The notes under the pieces were generated by a model. It searched no databases and was not told the DNA's origin. It was given only the letters and a program-made list of their open reading frames with translations. Source: Nonomuraea glycinis (lineage in GTDB: Bacteria; Actinomycetota; Actinomycetes; Streptosporangiales; Streptosporangiaceae). Taken from it: DNA of 64,000 nt. Position numbers and translations under genes: made by a program. The stretch is from positions 208,634 to 272,633 of the forward strand of contig NZ_BMNK01000011.1 in the NCBI RefSeq assembly GCF_014646515.1, read 5' to 3'. Positions 1-10,081 of this stretch are shown one piece after another (position 1 is the stretch's first letter; each line of letters opens with the position of its first letter).

Positions 1-22
1 TTTAAAAGAAAGTCACCGGCGC

Positions 23-79
23 ACTGGTTTAGGCCAATCGGGATGGTCTAAACCAATGCGCCGAATGGTTTAGTCCAAT
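23..79. promoter_or_regulatory. Three DasR/chitinase-type operator-like boxes
   Basis: Three near-palindromic boxes start at 23, 42 and 64, each carrying TGGTYTARNCCAAT, with centres 19 and 22 bp apart, so on roughly the same DNA face. They match 12-13 of 16 positions of the GntR-family DasR site (A-S-TGGTCTAGACCA-S-T) and the paired 12-bp repeats of actinomycete chitinase promoters. Read on the minus strand they precede a gene that would lie off the left edge, probably for chitin or polysaccharide use. The regulator and target are inferred; the repeats are seen directly. Confidence 0.6.
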
Positions 80-93
80 CCGGTGCGGGAAAT

Positions 94-615
94 TCATGCA
101 TTCACGTCGGGCCCGGCGGACCGCACCCGGTCCACATGCTGCAGGGCGTCGCGCAATTCACCCAGCCAGGTGTCGGTGTTGCGGCCGACCAGGCGTACAC
201 ACCAGGCGAGGGCGTCGCTGCGACTGCGGGCCACGCCGGCGGCCACGAGGGTGTCGAGCACCTGGCGCTCGGACTGGCGCAACCTCGTCATGACGGGCAC
301 GGAGAGTGTGGTGAACATCACAGTCTCGCCACCGCAGGCGACACCCCAGGAGACCTTCTGCCGGAACTTGTGCTCGGCCTCCTTGGCGATCTCGATGCGC
401 CGCTCCCTGGTCTCCTCCCTGAACCGGCCGATCAGCCCGTCGATGAGGGCGCCGCGCTCGACCTCCTCCACGCCCGCCGGAGGCTCCGGCAGCGTGCCGA
501 CGACCGCGATCTCCTCACGGTCCCTGGTGACCTGCGGCGGGCCGGTGAACCAGCCCTGCGGGAGCCGCCCGGTGAACCAGCCGCGCATCTGCGCTGTCAT
601 GTCGTCGCTTACCAT
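94..615 (-). CDS. Small protein with ribbon-helix-helix-like C-terminus
   Basis: 173-aa protein of no family I can name. Residues about 100-140 (a short strand MFTTLSVPV followed by two helices rich in Leu and Arg) look like a ribbon-helix-helix DNA-binding fold, and residues 55-90 are charged and helical. The ATG at 615 is chosen because a TAATGT -10 box lies exactly 7 nt upstream, fitting a leaderless transcript; an ATG at 600 is the alternative. A perfect 6-4-6 inverted repeat covers the -10 and the first base of the start codon, so autorepression is plausible. The function as regulator is inference. Confidence 0.6.
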   Translation of the reverse strand: MVSDDMTAQMRGWFTGRLPQGWFTGPPQVTRDREEIAVVGTLPEPPAGVEEVERGALIDGLIGRFREETRERRIEIAKEAEHKFRQKVSWGVACGGETVMFTTLSVPVMTRLRQSERQVLDTLVAAGVARSRSDALAWCVRLVGRNTDTWLGELRDALQHVDRVRSAGPDVNA

Positions 616-630
616 GTAATCAACATTACA
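615..630 (-). promoter_or_regulatory. Inverted repeat TGTAAT-N4-ATTACA over promoter and start codon
   Basis: A perfect 6-4-6 palindrome spans 615-630. On the minus strand it contains the -10 hexamer TAATGT, and its edge touches the A of the start codon at 615. A protein bound here would block both polymerase and a leaderless start. The gene it precedes encodes a putative DNA-binding protein, which fits autoregulation. Confidence 0.55.
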
Positions 631-685
631 CAGTTGCCGAGAAATGGCACGTACTAGAACTAAAAGGTCTGGTACGGACGGACTC

Positions 686-1852
686 TCAGCGAACCTGGGT
701 GGCGGCCTGCGGGCTCACCCTGACCACGCCGGCCAGGTTGCGGGTGTTCACCGGGGCGATCTTCACCACGTCGCCGGTGCGAGGGGCGTGCAGCATCTTG
801 CCGTTACCCCAATAAATCGCCACATGCGAGATGTAGGCCGGATTTGTGGGGTCGTTGCGCCAGAACAGCAGGTCACCGGGCTGGGCCTGGCTGAGCTCCA
901 CCTGCGGGCCGGTCACCCACTGCTGGTGCGTCACGCGCGGCATGCGCACCCCCGCCTGGGCGTAGGCCCACTGGACCAGCCCCGAGCAGTCGAAGGTGGT
1001 CGGCCCCTCGGCGCCCCACACGTACGGCATGCCGAGCTTGGAGGCGGCGGCCCGTAAGGCCACCGTGAGCTGCGCGGCGGACATGAACGACCCGGTCGGC
1101 CAGTTCTGCTGCCTGATCTGCGGCGCGGGCAGCACCGGGTTGACCATGGCCGTCTGGGTGCCCTTCGGCAGCAGTTTCTCCAACCGGTCGCGGAGTCTGG
1201 CCGAGTTGGCCTTCGGCGCGCTGACGATCAGCGCGTTGTCGCGCGGCAGGCCCAGCGCGCGGCCGGTCTGCTTGGACACGACCGCGTCCACCCCGCCGAA
1301 GCCGGTGGTCGCGTAGGCGCCGATCCGCAGCGGCCCGGCCGGCCCGCTCACCTTGCTGTGCAGCGCCAGCCCGCCGTCATTGCCCAGCACGAACGACACG
1401 GCCACGTCGCCCGCCGCCACGTTGCTCCACAGCGCGTCCGAGGCGGCCGTCACCTTCGGCGTGTAGGCGCGGAAGGAGGAAGGCTCGACGGCGAGGGTCT
1501 GCACCCGCTTGCCGTCGAGCGTGACACTGGCGGCGTCGGCCACCTCCAGCGCGCGCACTCCCGGCAGCCGGGCGATCCTCTGTAAGTGCGCCCGGGTGAG
1601 CGGCTTGCGCGTCACCACGAACAGGTTGGGCTTGTGCAGGCCCGCGAGCGGCTTCACCGGCTGCACCGTCTTCGACTGCGCCATCAGGCTCTGCTGCGGA
1701 GCCGGGCGGACGCGGACGGGGTCCGCGGCGACCGGCTGGGCCGGCTGCCTGCTCTCGGCGAGCAGCAGCACGTCGGCCGTCAGCACGGCGACCAGCGCCA
1801 CCACGATGAACGGGATCAGCTTGCGGGTGTCACGCCGCTTCCTGGTGCTCAC
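686..1852 (-). CDS. NlpC/P60 family peptidoglycan endopeptidase
   Basis: 388-aa exported hydrolase expected to cut peptide cross-bridges of cell-wall murein. It begins with a charged stretch and one membrane segment (about residues 12-31), so it is either anchored or has an uncleaved signal. A long central region precedes a C-terminal NlpC/P60 domain with the catalytic triad visible: Cys289 in DCSGL, His343 in SHVAIY and His355 in LHAPR. The start is GTG. The central region (about 60-260) has no motif I recognise and may be a regulatory or wall-binding module. It follows greA on the same strand but lies beyond the greA terminator, so it probably has its own promoter. Confidence 0.9.
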   Translation of the reverse strand: MSTRKRRDTRKLIPFIVVALVAVLTADVLLLAESRQPAQPVAADPVRVRPAPQQSLMAQSKTVQPVKPLAGLHKPNLFVVTRKPLTRAHLQRIARLPGVRALEVADAASVTLDGKRVQTLAVEPSSFRAYTPKVTAASDALWSNVAAGDVAVSFVLGNDGGLALHSKVSGPAGPLRIGAYATTGFGGVDAVVSKQTGRALGLPRDNALIVSAPKANSARLRDRLEKLLPKGTQTAMVNPVLPAPQIRQQNWPTGSFMSAAQLTVALRAAASKLGMPYVWGAEGPTTFDCSGLVQWAYAQAGVRMPRVTHQQWVTGPQVELSQAQPGDLLFWRNDPTNPAYISHVAIYWGNGKMLHAPRTGDVVKIAPVNTRNLAGVVRVSPQAATQVR

Positions 1853-1894
1853 CAGGAAGCCGAGGTCCTGGCGGATCGCCGAGGAACGCGCGAA

Positions 1895-1924
1895 CTCCGC
1901 CGGGCCAGCGTGGGCCCGGCGGAG
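1895..1924 (-). terminator. Intrinsic hairpin after greA
   Basis: A perfect 12-bp stem (CTCCGCCGGGCC with its complement) around a 6-nt loop sits 15 nt beyond the greA stop codon. There is no U-run, which is common for actinobacterial terminators. Confidence 0.75.
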
Positions 1925-1938
1925 CTGTTCTTCGGGGG

Positions 1939-2439
1939 TCAGTTGCCGATGTACGGCACAGCCTCGAGGATCTCGACGGTGTTCTGGCGGCCGTTGGGCA
2001 TGCTGTACGTCGCCTTCTCACCGATCTTCTTGCCGTTGATCGCCGAGCCGAGCGGGGACCGTGGCGAGTAGACGTCGATCGGGGAGCCGCTCTCCTCGCG
2101 GGATGCGAGCAGGAACGTCACCTCGTCGTCGTCGCCGACGAAGCGGATCGTCACCGTCATGCCGGGACCCACTACCCCCTCGGTCTTGGGGGCCTCACCG
2201 ACCTGCGCGGCGTCCAGGATCTGGCGGAGATGGAAGATCCGCGCCTCCATCTTGCCCTGTTCGTCCTTGGCCGCGTGGTAGCCGCCGTTCTCCTTGAGGT
2301 CACCCTCTTCGCGGGCGGCCTCGATCTTCTTGGCGATGTCGACGCGCCCGGGCCCCGAGAGATACTCGTACTCGGCCTTCAGGCGGTCGTACGCCTCCTG
2401 CGTCAGCCATGTGACGTTCTCATCGCGAGAGTCGGCCAC
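1939..2439 (-). CDS. greA: Transcription elongation factor GreA
   Basis: 166 aa. GreA rescues backtracked RNA polymerase by stimulating transcript cleavage through the secondary channel. The N-terminal antiparallel coiled coil (about 10-75, including YEYLSGPGRVDIAKKIEAAR) carries the acidic tip in AREEGDLKENGGYHAAK. The C-terminal FKBP-like domain (about 85-160) ends in SPLGSAINGKKIGEKATY. Length is normal for the family. GTG start at 2439 is preceded by AAGGAGAACCC, a good ribosome binding site. Confidence 0.97.
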   Translation of the reverse strand: MADSRDENVTWLTQEAYDRLKAEYEYLSGPGRVDIAKKIEAAREEGDLKENGGYHAAKDEQGKMEARIFHLRQILDAAQVGEAPKTEGVVGPGMTVTIRFVGDDDEVTFLLASREESGSPIDVYSPRSPLGSAINGKKIGEKATYSMPNGRQNTVEILEAVPYIGN

Positions 2440-2545
2440 GGGTTCTCCTTGCTAGCTAGGGGGCCCTGAGATCACTGAAGGTTACGTGCGGTGAATCGCG
2501 AAAGACTAACAAGCCGGCCGCCCGAACGCTTCCCCAAATGTCTCA

Positions 2546-2962
2546 CTATACGAGATTGCAGTACTGCACATGCACGGAAGTGGCCTGGACACTGGTGTCC
2601 AGGCGTTCCTTGAGCTGCTTACTACCCTCACCAGCGGGAATTCTTACTTCCCTGCTGCCGACTTCTGCGTGGTCCACGTCCGTGGCCCGGATCCGGCAGA
2701 CCGCGGCCCTGTCGGAGGGCTTGCTGACGGTGAAGGTGATCTCGGCTTGGGCCCTGTCGACGTCGAACGACACCACCTGCGCCACCGCGCCGGTGTTGCT
2801 GCCCGTCATCGACCACATCACATAACCCCATCCGCCTGCGATGATGGCCACGAGCACGCCGATCACGACGTGCACGACGAGCCGCCCGCCGCGTTCTGGA
2901 CGGTCCGGGAAGTCGTCGGGTGTGCCGAGAACGGGACCGTTCTCGACATCTCTGGTGGCCAT
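2546..2962 (-). CDS. DUF4307 membrane-anchored protein
   Basis: 138-aa protein with a cytoplasmic N-terminus, a single membrane helix (VVHVVIGVLVAIIAGGWGYVMW, about 29-50) and an extracytoplasmic beta-rich domain with two cysteines (AVCRIRA and YCNLV) that could form a disulfide. The layout matches the actinobacterial DUF4307 family; molecular role unknown. Start ATG 2962 is preceded by GGGAGATT. It diverges from mca, the usual arrangement in actinomycetes. Confidence 0.8.
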   Translation of the reverse strand: MATRDVENGPVLGTPDDFPDRPERGGRLVVHVVIGVLVAIIAGGWGYVMWSMTGSNTGAVAQVVSFDVDRAQAEITFTVSKPSDRAAVCRIRATDVDHAEVGSREVRIPAGEGSKQLKERLDTSVQATSVHVQYCNLV

Positions 2963-3097
2963 GGCGGAATCTCCCTGCACTCCCTGAGCGTTATCCGAGA
3001 CAATTGTCGCCTGCGGGGGCCACGCCCTCGCGACCGCCCAGCAGAAACTAACCTCTCTGGGCGACTGATCGGTCCCTACTGAGGAGACATCGAGCCC

Positions 3098-3982
3098 GTG
3101 AGTGCACCGCTGAGGCTGATGGCCGTCCACGCCCACCCCGACGACGAGTCGAGCAAGGGCGCTGCGACGATGGCGCGTTATGTCCGTGAAGGCGTGGACG
3201 TGCTGGTCTGTACGCTCACTGGCGGTGAGCGTGGTTCCGTACTGAACCCTAAGATGGATCGCCCCGAGATTGTGGCGAACATCGCGGAGGTGCGCAGAGC
3301 CGAGATGGCCAGGGCCCGCGAGATCCTGGGTGTCGAGCAGCGTTTCATGGGCTTCATCGACTCGGGGTTGCCGGAGAGCGAGGAGGAGGAGCTGCCCGAG
3401 GGCTGCTTCGCCCTGCAGAAGCTCGAGGACGCCTCGGCTCCGCTGGTCGCCGCGGTGCGCGAGTTCAGGCCGCATGTGATCATCACCTATGACGACGACG
3501 GCGGATACCCGCACCCCGACCACATCATGACCAACAAGGTCTCGGTGGAGGCGTTCGAGGCGGCGGGCGACCCCGACCGCTATCCCGGCACCGGTGACCC
3601 GTGGCAGCCGCTGAAGCTCTACTACCACATGGGCTTCAGCAAGGACCGGTTCGAGGCGCTGCACGAGGCGATGACCGCGCGCGGCCTCGGCTCGCCGTAC
3701 GCCGACTGGATCTCCCGGTGGGAGGACCGGCCCACCAAGTGGCACGTGACCACCCAGGTGCGCTGCGCCGACTACTTCCAGATCCGCGACGAGGCGCTGC
3801 TCGCGCACGCCACCCAGGTGGACCCCGACGGCTGGTTCTTCCAGTGCCCGCGTGAGGTGCAGGAGGAGATCTGGCCGACCGAGGACTATCACCTGGCGCG
3901 CTCGCTGGTCGACACCGAACTGCCGGAGGACGACCTGTTCACCGGGATCCACGCCGAGGAGACCACGCCGGCCTGCCACTGA
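3098..3982 (+). CDS. mca: Mycothiol S-conjugate amidase
   Basis: 294 aa. Mca hydrolyses mycothiol S-conjugates to a mercapturic acid and GlcN-inositol, the detoxification step that pairs with mycothiol, the actinobacterial thiol. The LmbE-like zinc site is visible: AHPDDE at 12-17 and a downstream HPDH. The sequence DGGYPHPDHIMTNK and the overall length separate Mca from the related deacetylase MshB. GTG start with GAGGAG 10 nt upstream. Followed closely by two small genes that may be co-transcribed. Confidence 0.95.
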   Translation: MSAPLRLMAVHAHPDDESSKGAATMARYVREGVDVLVCTLTGGERGSVLNPKMDRPEIVANIAEVRRAEMARAREILGVEQRFMGFIDSGLPESEEEELPEGCFALQKLEDASAPLVAAVREFRPHVIITYDDDGGYPHPDHIMTNKVSVEAFEAAGDPDRYPGTGDPWQPLKLYYHMGFSKDRFEALHEAMTARGLGSPYADWISRWEDRPTKWHVTTQVRCADYFQIRDEALLAHATQVDPDGWFFQCPREVQEEIWPTEDYHLARSLVDTELPEDDLFTGIHAEETTPACH

Positions 3983-4012
3983 GCCGCCGGACGGAGCATG
4001 ACCCCCAGGTGG

Positions 4013-4018
4013 CAGACT
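4013..4018 (+). promoter_or_regulatory. -10 box for a leaderless gene
   Basis: CAGACT ends 6 nt before the GTG at 4025, the spacing expected when transcription begins at the start codon. Confidence 0.4.
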
Positions 4019-4024
4019 GGTGGT

Positions 4025-4201
4025 GTGAACGTCCTAGCAGCAGGTGATATCAGCCCGGGGATCCTCGGTTTCACCGTCGTCGCCCTCATCGGCCTGGCCC
4101 TGTACGTTCTGGTCAAGTCCATGAACAAGCAGATCTCCAAGATCGAAGTGCCGCACGAGGCCGACCTCGACCAGAAATCCGAGCTCAATGCCGACAATTG
4201 A
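4025..4201 (+). CDS. Small single-span membrane protein downstream of mca
   Basis: 58-aa protein: short N-terminus, one membrane helix (about 12-30), then a basic and finally acidic cytoplasmic tail (KSMNKQISKIEVPHEADLDQ). The GTG at 4025 is preferred because a CAGACT box ends 6 nt upstream; an ATG at 3998 with CGGAGC before it would add 9 residues. A similar small membrane protein commonly follows mca in actinomycetes as I recall it; function unknown. The stop overlaps the start of the next gene by 14 nt. Confidence 0.7.
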   Translation: MNVLAAGDISPGILGFTVVALIGLALYVLVKSMNKQISKIEVPHEADLDQKSELNADN

Positions 4202-4484
4202 GGTGGTCGACGCCCCGGCGCGGAGCCGGTTCGAGCTTCTCGTGGACGGCCAGGTCGCCGGGTTCGCCGACTATCGCCTGCTGCCCACCAAGATCGTGAT
4301 CACGCACACCGAGGTCCAGCCCGAGCACTCGGGCAAGGGGCTGGCGGGCCGGCTGGTCAAGCACGCCCTGGAGGAGAGCCGCGACGCCGGCCTGCGGGTC
4401 GTGCCGCTGTGCCCCTACGTGGCCTCCTACATCGAGCGCCACCCGGAATACAGCGACCTCGTCGACGCCCCGGCCGGCGGGTGA
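4188..4484 (+). CDS. Small GNAT-like N-acetyltransferase (YjdJ type)
   Basis: 98-aa single-domain protein of the short GNAT group. Core: RFELLVDGQVAGFADYR, then ITHTEVQPEHSGKGLAGRLVK (the acetyl-CoA pyrophosphate loop, here HSGKGLAGRL) and VVPLCPYVASYIERHPEY, the family's typical C-terminal signature. Substrate unknown. It overlaps the preceding small membrane gene, suggesting translational coupling. The last codons and stop lie inside the first unit of an imperfect repeat that runs into the next, convergent gene. Confidence 0.85.
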   Translation: MPTIEVVDAPARSRFELLVDGQVAGFADYRLLPTKIVITHTEVQPEHSGKGLAGRLVKHALEESRDAGLRVVPLCPYVASYIERHPEYSDLVDAPAGG

Positions 4485-4648
4485 CCAGGCCCTCCAGAGT
4501 CCGAGGCGGCTGAGGCAGACGAGGCGGGTGGCCAGACGCTCCAGCGGCTGAGGCAGGCGCGGCGGGTGGCCAGGCGCTCCAGCTGCTGAGGCAGGCGAGG
4601 TCTCAGTCGGCGGGTGACCAGGCGCGCTCCAGCGCCTGGGGCAGGCCC
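4476..4648. repeat. Imperfect tandem repeat joining two convergent gene ends
   Basis: Four units begin with GGCGGGTG at 4476, 4523, 4561 and 4609 (spacing 47, 38, 48). Each continues as a variant of ACCAGGCGCTCCAG and then GCTGAGGCAGGCG. The first unit carries the stop codon of the GNAT gene, the last carries the C-terminal codons of the convergent gene, and the two middle units are non-coding copies. Confidence 0.85.
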
Positions 4649-5784
4649 CACCAGCCGAGCGGCGTGAGCACGCCGTCCGCGTCGACGATGCCGAGGTGCC
4701 CCCACAGGCGCACCACCGGGCCGAACAGCACCTCGGTCGCGTCGAGGTCGTCGGGACTCTCGTCGTAGGCGTCGATGTCCTCGGACTCGGAGATCATCCG
4801 GGCGATCCGCTCGGGTGAGGCGAGGACTCCCGGCCCCAGCCTGGCCAGGGCGGCGACCACCGCCAGCCAGTCGGCGTACTGAATGGCGAACAGATTGGCC
4901 AGCACCGTGTCCTCGTCGTCGGGCTCACCGTCGTTGAGCTCACGATCGTTGAGCTCACGGTAGAGGTCCACGAACTCCTCCAGCAGGTCCGCCTCCTCCG
5001 GCAGGTCGGACAGCGGCCCGGCGATCCCCGCCGCGACCGCCAGCCAGAGCTCCGCGTCGGCCTCGGGCAGCGGCCGGTCCTCGAACCCCGCGCAGGCGCG
5101 CAGCACGTTGGCCGGATAACCGGGCCGGCCGAGCAACTCCCGCAGCCGCGTCCCGGCCCGCACGAGGTCGGCCACGGGCAGCTCCGGCTGCTTGTCCAGC
5201 TCGCCCATGATCCGGTGCAGCTCCGACAGCGCCAGCGCCTCCTCCTCGTCCACCGCCGCGTACAGCTCCTCGTCCTGCTCGTCGCTGACCACGAAGCCGG
5301 GCACCCGCCCGTCGGGCAGCGGCGTGCCGAGCCAGCGCTCCTGCAACTCCTCGTAGGCGCGGCGGGCCCGGTGGTCGCCGGTCGCCAGCGCGTCCGGGTC
5401 GATCTCCCCCGCCCGCATCCGCTCCTCCAGATGGGCGACGAGCAGGTCGAACATCTCCTCGGCCACCGGCCCGCGCTCGCTCTCCTCCGCCCACACGAAG
5501 TAGCTCGGCGTCATCAGGATCGGCTCGCTCCCCGTCGACTCGACCCAGCGCTGCACGTCGCCGACGGTGGCGACGCCCGACTCGATGGAGCCGAGCGTCG
5601 CCCTGGCCGACTCCCAGAACGGCGGCGACAGGGGGTTGCCGGCGGCCATGAGCTCCCGCCGCAGGTCGGGCAGCGCCACGAGCGCCACCCCGGAGGGCAC
5701 GCCGAGCAGCGCGCGGGCGACGTCCCTGCGGGTGAGGGCGGCCGCGGGACGGCCGGCGTGCGCACTGACGAAGTCGAGGTCCAC
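4603..5784 (-). CDS. Acidic actinobacterial protein of unknown function
   Basis: 393 aa from a GTG at 5784; an upstream GTG at 5820 is possible but the 5784 start has TAGTTT ending 7 nt before it. Soluble, strongly acidic, largely helical and without any catalytic motif I recognise. Segments such as PSYFVWAEESERGPVAEEMFD and the C-terminal LTPLGWWGLPQALERAW suggest a folded domain protein. A 15-bp direct repeat (units at 4931 and 4946) duplicates ELND in frame. The 3' end is the source, or the endpoint, of the tandem repeat at 4476-4648. Confidence 0.75.
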   Translation of the reverse strand: MDLDFVSAHAGRPAAALTRRDVARALLGVPSGVALVALPDLRRELMAAGNPLSPPFWESARATLGSIESGVATVGDVQRWVESTGSEPILMTPSYFVWAEESERGPVAEEMFDLLVAHLEERMRAGEIDPDALATGDHRARRAYEELQERWLGTPLPDGRVPGFVVSDEQDEELYAAVDEEEALALSELHRIMGELDKQPELPVADLVRAGTRLRELLGRPGYPANVLRACAGFEDRPLPEADAELWLAVAAGIAGPLSDLPEEADLLEEFVDLYRELNDRELNDGEPDDEDTVLANLFAIQYADWLAVVAALARLGPGVLASPERIARMISESEDIDAYDESPDDLDATEVLFGPVVRLWGHLGIVDADGVLTPLGWWGLPQALERAWSPAD

Positions 5785-5791
5785 GATCCGT

Positions 5792-5797
5792 AAACTA
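5792..5797 (-). promoter_or_regulatory. -10 box for a leaderless gene
   Basis: TAGTTT on the minus strand ends 7 nt before the GTG at 5784. Confidence 0.45.
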
Positions 5798-5869
5798 CGC
5801 CCCCGCTCCCCTCCGCACACAGCGGGCCGGAGAACGCCAGGTCACCCCGACCCTCACCTCCCCACCGAC

Positions 5870-5875
5870 TAAAGT
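5870..5875 (+). promoter_or_regulatory. -10 box for a leaderless gene
   Basis: TAAAGT ends 6 nt before the ATG at 5882. No TTGAC-like -35 element is obvious. Confidence 0.5.
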
Positions 5876-5881
5876 GAGGTG

Positions 5882-7843
<1,962 letters not shown>

Positions 7844-7878
7844 ATCCACGCGGCCGGGCCGGTCGATCGTCGGAACGG

Positions 7879-9984
7879 TCAGCCGAGTGGGGCCGGGTCG
7901 GCCTCGCTGTCGTCGGGGCGGGCGGACGGCTGGAGGTCCGGCGGGGCCGGCTGGTCGGTGTCCTGCTCCGGGGGTCCCTGCTCCTCCTCGGGGCCCTGGT
8001 CGACGGGCGGGTCGTCGATGAAGGGCGGCTCGGTGGCCTCGGGCTCGCCGCCGTCGTCCCACGGCTCCGGCTGCCGGGTGGGGGTGGTGCTGGGGCGCTC
8101 GTCGTAGTCGCGCTCCGGCGCGGAGTAGTCCGAGGTGTAGCCGAGACCGGACGGCTCGGGGAAGTCCTCGACCGGCTCGCCGCGCATGGCCTCGGTCATG
8201 AACGCCCGCCAGATCTGCGCGGGCAGCTGACCGCCGAACTGCACGCCGTAACCGGGGACGGTGACCGGCTTGTTGTCCGAGCGGAACATGTCCACCGCGA
8301 CCGCGAGCTGCGGGGTGAAGCCGTTGAACCAGACCGACTTGGAATCGTCCGTGGTGCCCGTCTTGCCCGCCACGGGACGGTCGTAGAGCCGCGCCGCCGT
8401 GCCGGTGCCGTACTGCACGACCTGCCGCATCGCGTAGGTGGCGTCCGCCGCCGCCTGCTTGCTGACGGCCTGCGTAGCGGCCGGCTCGATCGTGTCCTTC
8501 CCGCCGTCGGCGCGGGTGACGTGCTTGACCACGTGCGCCTCCATGTGGACGCCGCCGTTGGCGAGGGTGGAGAAGCCGGAGGCGTTCTGCACCGCGCTCA
8601 CGGAGGCCACGCCGAGCGGGAAGGTGGCGGCCGCGACGTGCGGGTCGAGCTGCTTGGCCGGGATGCCCATGGCCGTGGCGGTGGCGGCGACCTTGTCGGT
8701 GCCCACCTTCTGGGCGAGGTCCACGAAGGCGGTGTTGACGGAGTTCTGGGTGGCGCTCACCAGGTTGATCAGCCCGTAGGAGCGGCCGCTGTCGTTGGGG
8801 ATGGGGGTGTCGGGGGCGGAGGCCACCCGCATCGGGGAGTTGCCGTTGACCCTGGTGGACAGGTCGAAGCCGTTGTCCAGCGCGGCGGCCAGCGTGTACG
8901 GCTTGAAGGTGGAGCCGGCCATCACCTTGGCGGAGAAGGCGTTGTCGTACTCGGTCTGGTGGGGGCTTCCGCCGTAGAAGGCGACGACCTCGCCGTTGGC
9001 CGGGTCGACGGCGGCCAGGCCGGTGCGCACCTGCTTGGGCGTGGCTTCCGGCAGCGTCTCCTTGACGGCGCGCTCGGCCGCCTCCATGAGCTTCTTGTCG
9101 AAGGTGGTGACGATCCTGAGGCCGCCGCCGTTGATGTCCTCGTCGGTGTAGCCGCGCCGGTTGAGCTCCGCGGTCACCTGCTCCAGCATGTATTGTCCCT
9201 GCCCCTTGAGCTGGAACGGCTTCTTCGGCGCCGTCAGCTTGGGGAACCTCTGCTCGGCGGCCTCCCCTGGGGTGAGCGCGCCGGTCTCGACCATGGCCTG
9301 GACGATCGAGCGCCAGCGGACCTCGGCCGCGGCGAGGTCGGCGCCCTTGGGGTCGGCGAAGCGGCTGGGCTGCTGGATGACCGCGGCGAGGTAGGCGCCC
9401 TGGGCGACGCCGAGCTCGTCGACGTCCTTGCCGAAGTAGGCGTGGGCCGCCGCCTGGACGCCGTTGGCGCCGCGGCCGTAGTAGATCGTGTTGAGATATT
9501 GCTCCAGCACCCAGTCCTTGGACTTCGACTGGTCGACCTTGATCGAGATCATGATCTCTTTGAACTTGCGGGTGATGGAACGTTCCTGGCTCAGGCCGCT
9601 GTAATAATTGCGCACCAACTGCTGGGTGATGGTGGAGCCGCCCTGGAGCTGCTGGCCGGTGAGCGTCGACCACAGGGCGCGCGTGGTGCCCTTGGCCGAG
9701 ACGCCGCTGTCGTCGTAGAACGAGCGGTTCTCCGCCGCGATCACCGCGTCGCGCACGTGCTCGGGCACCTTGGCCAGCTCCACGGTGCGGCGGTCGACGC
9801 CCTGCCGGGCGATGACGGTCTTGCCGTCGCGGTAATAGATGACCGAGCCCTGTGCCGTGGCGTCCTTCTGGGTGCTGTCCGGGATGGGGGTCATCGCCCA
9901 CGCGATGCCGAACAGCGCGGCCAGCACGAGAAACCCCGAGCCACCGACAATCAGTGAGATACGGAGCCACCGTCGCTTCCGCAT
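7879..9984 (-). CDS. Bifunctional penicillin-binding protein (class A)
   Basis: 701-aa membrane-anchored enzyme that polymerises and cross-links peptidoglycan. One TM at about 9-31; glycosyltransferase (GT51) domain with catalytic Glu85 in AAENRSFYDD and the block GGSTITQQLVRN; transpeptidase domain with the SxxK serine (Ser358-Thr-Phe-Lys361), SxN (Ser415-Val-Asn417) and KTG (541-543). A Pro/Glu/Asp-rich C-terminal tail of about 90 residues follows, a feature of actinomycete PBPs. ATG 9984 is chosen because GGGGGTGA precedes it; an in-frame upstream ATG at 10065 lacks one. Convergent with the YyaL gene. Confidence 0.95.
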   Translation of the reverse strand: MRKRRWLRISLIVGGSGFLVLAALFGIAWAMTPIPDSTQKDATAQGSVIYYRDGKTVIARQGVDRRTVELAKVPEHVRDAVIAAENRSFYDDSGVSAKGTTRALWSTLTGQQLQGGSTITQQLVRNYYSGLSQERSITRKFKEIMISIKVDQSKSKDWVLEQYLNTIYYGRGANGVQAAAHAYFGKDVDELGVAQGAYLAAVIQQPSRFADPKGADLAAAEVRWRSIVQAMVETGALTPGEAAEQRFPKLTAPKKPFQLKGQGQYMLEQVTAELNRRGYTDEDINGGGLRIVTTFDKKLMEAAERAVKETLPEATPKQVRTGLAAVDPANGEVVAFYGGSPHQTEYDNAFSAKVMAGSTFKPYTLAAALDNGFDLSTRVNGNSPMRVASAPDTPIPNDSGRSYGLINLVSATQNSVNTAFVDLAQKVGTDKVAATATAMGIPAKQLDPHVAAATFPLGVASVSAVQNASGFSTLANGGVHMEAHVVKHVTRADGGKDTIEPAATQAVSKQAAADATYAMRQVVQYGTGTAARLYDRPVAGKTGTTDDSKSVWFNGFTPQLAVAVDMFRSDNKPVTVPGYGVQFGGQLPAQIWRAFMTEAMRGEPVEDFPEPSGLGYTSDYSAPERDYDERPSTTPTRQPEPWDDGGEPEATEPPFIDDPPVDQGPEEEQGPPEQDTDQPAPPDLQPSARPDDSEADPAPLG

Positions 9985-10081
9985 GCCGTCACCCCCTCGA
10001 TCACGTCCGCCGATCCCCCCGTCACCTGCGAGAAGGTCAAGGGTAAACGATCGATAACGGTGCATCGCCCCTTCGCCGATG

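Noticed and set aside
2546..3979. A 477-codon minus-strand frame extending the DUF4307 gene upstream over mca
   Set aside because: The DUF4307 protein starts at the ATG at 2962 with a ribosome binding site; the upstream part only mirrors mca.
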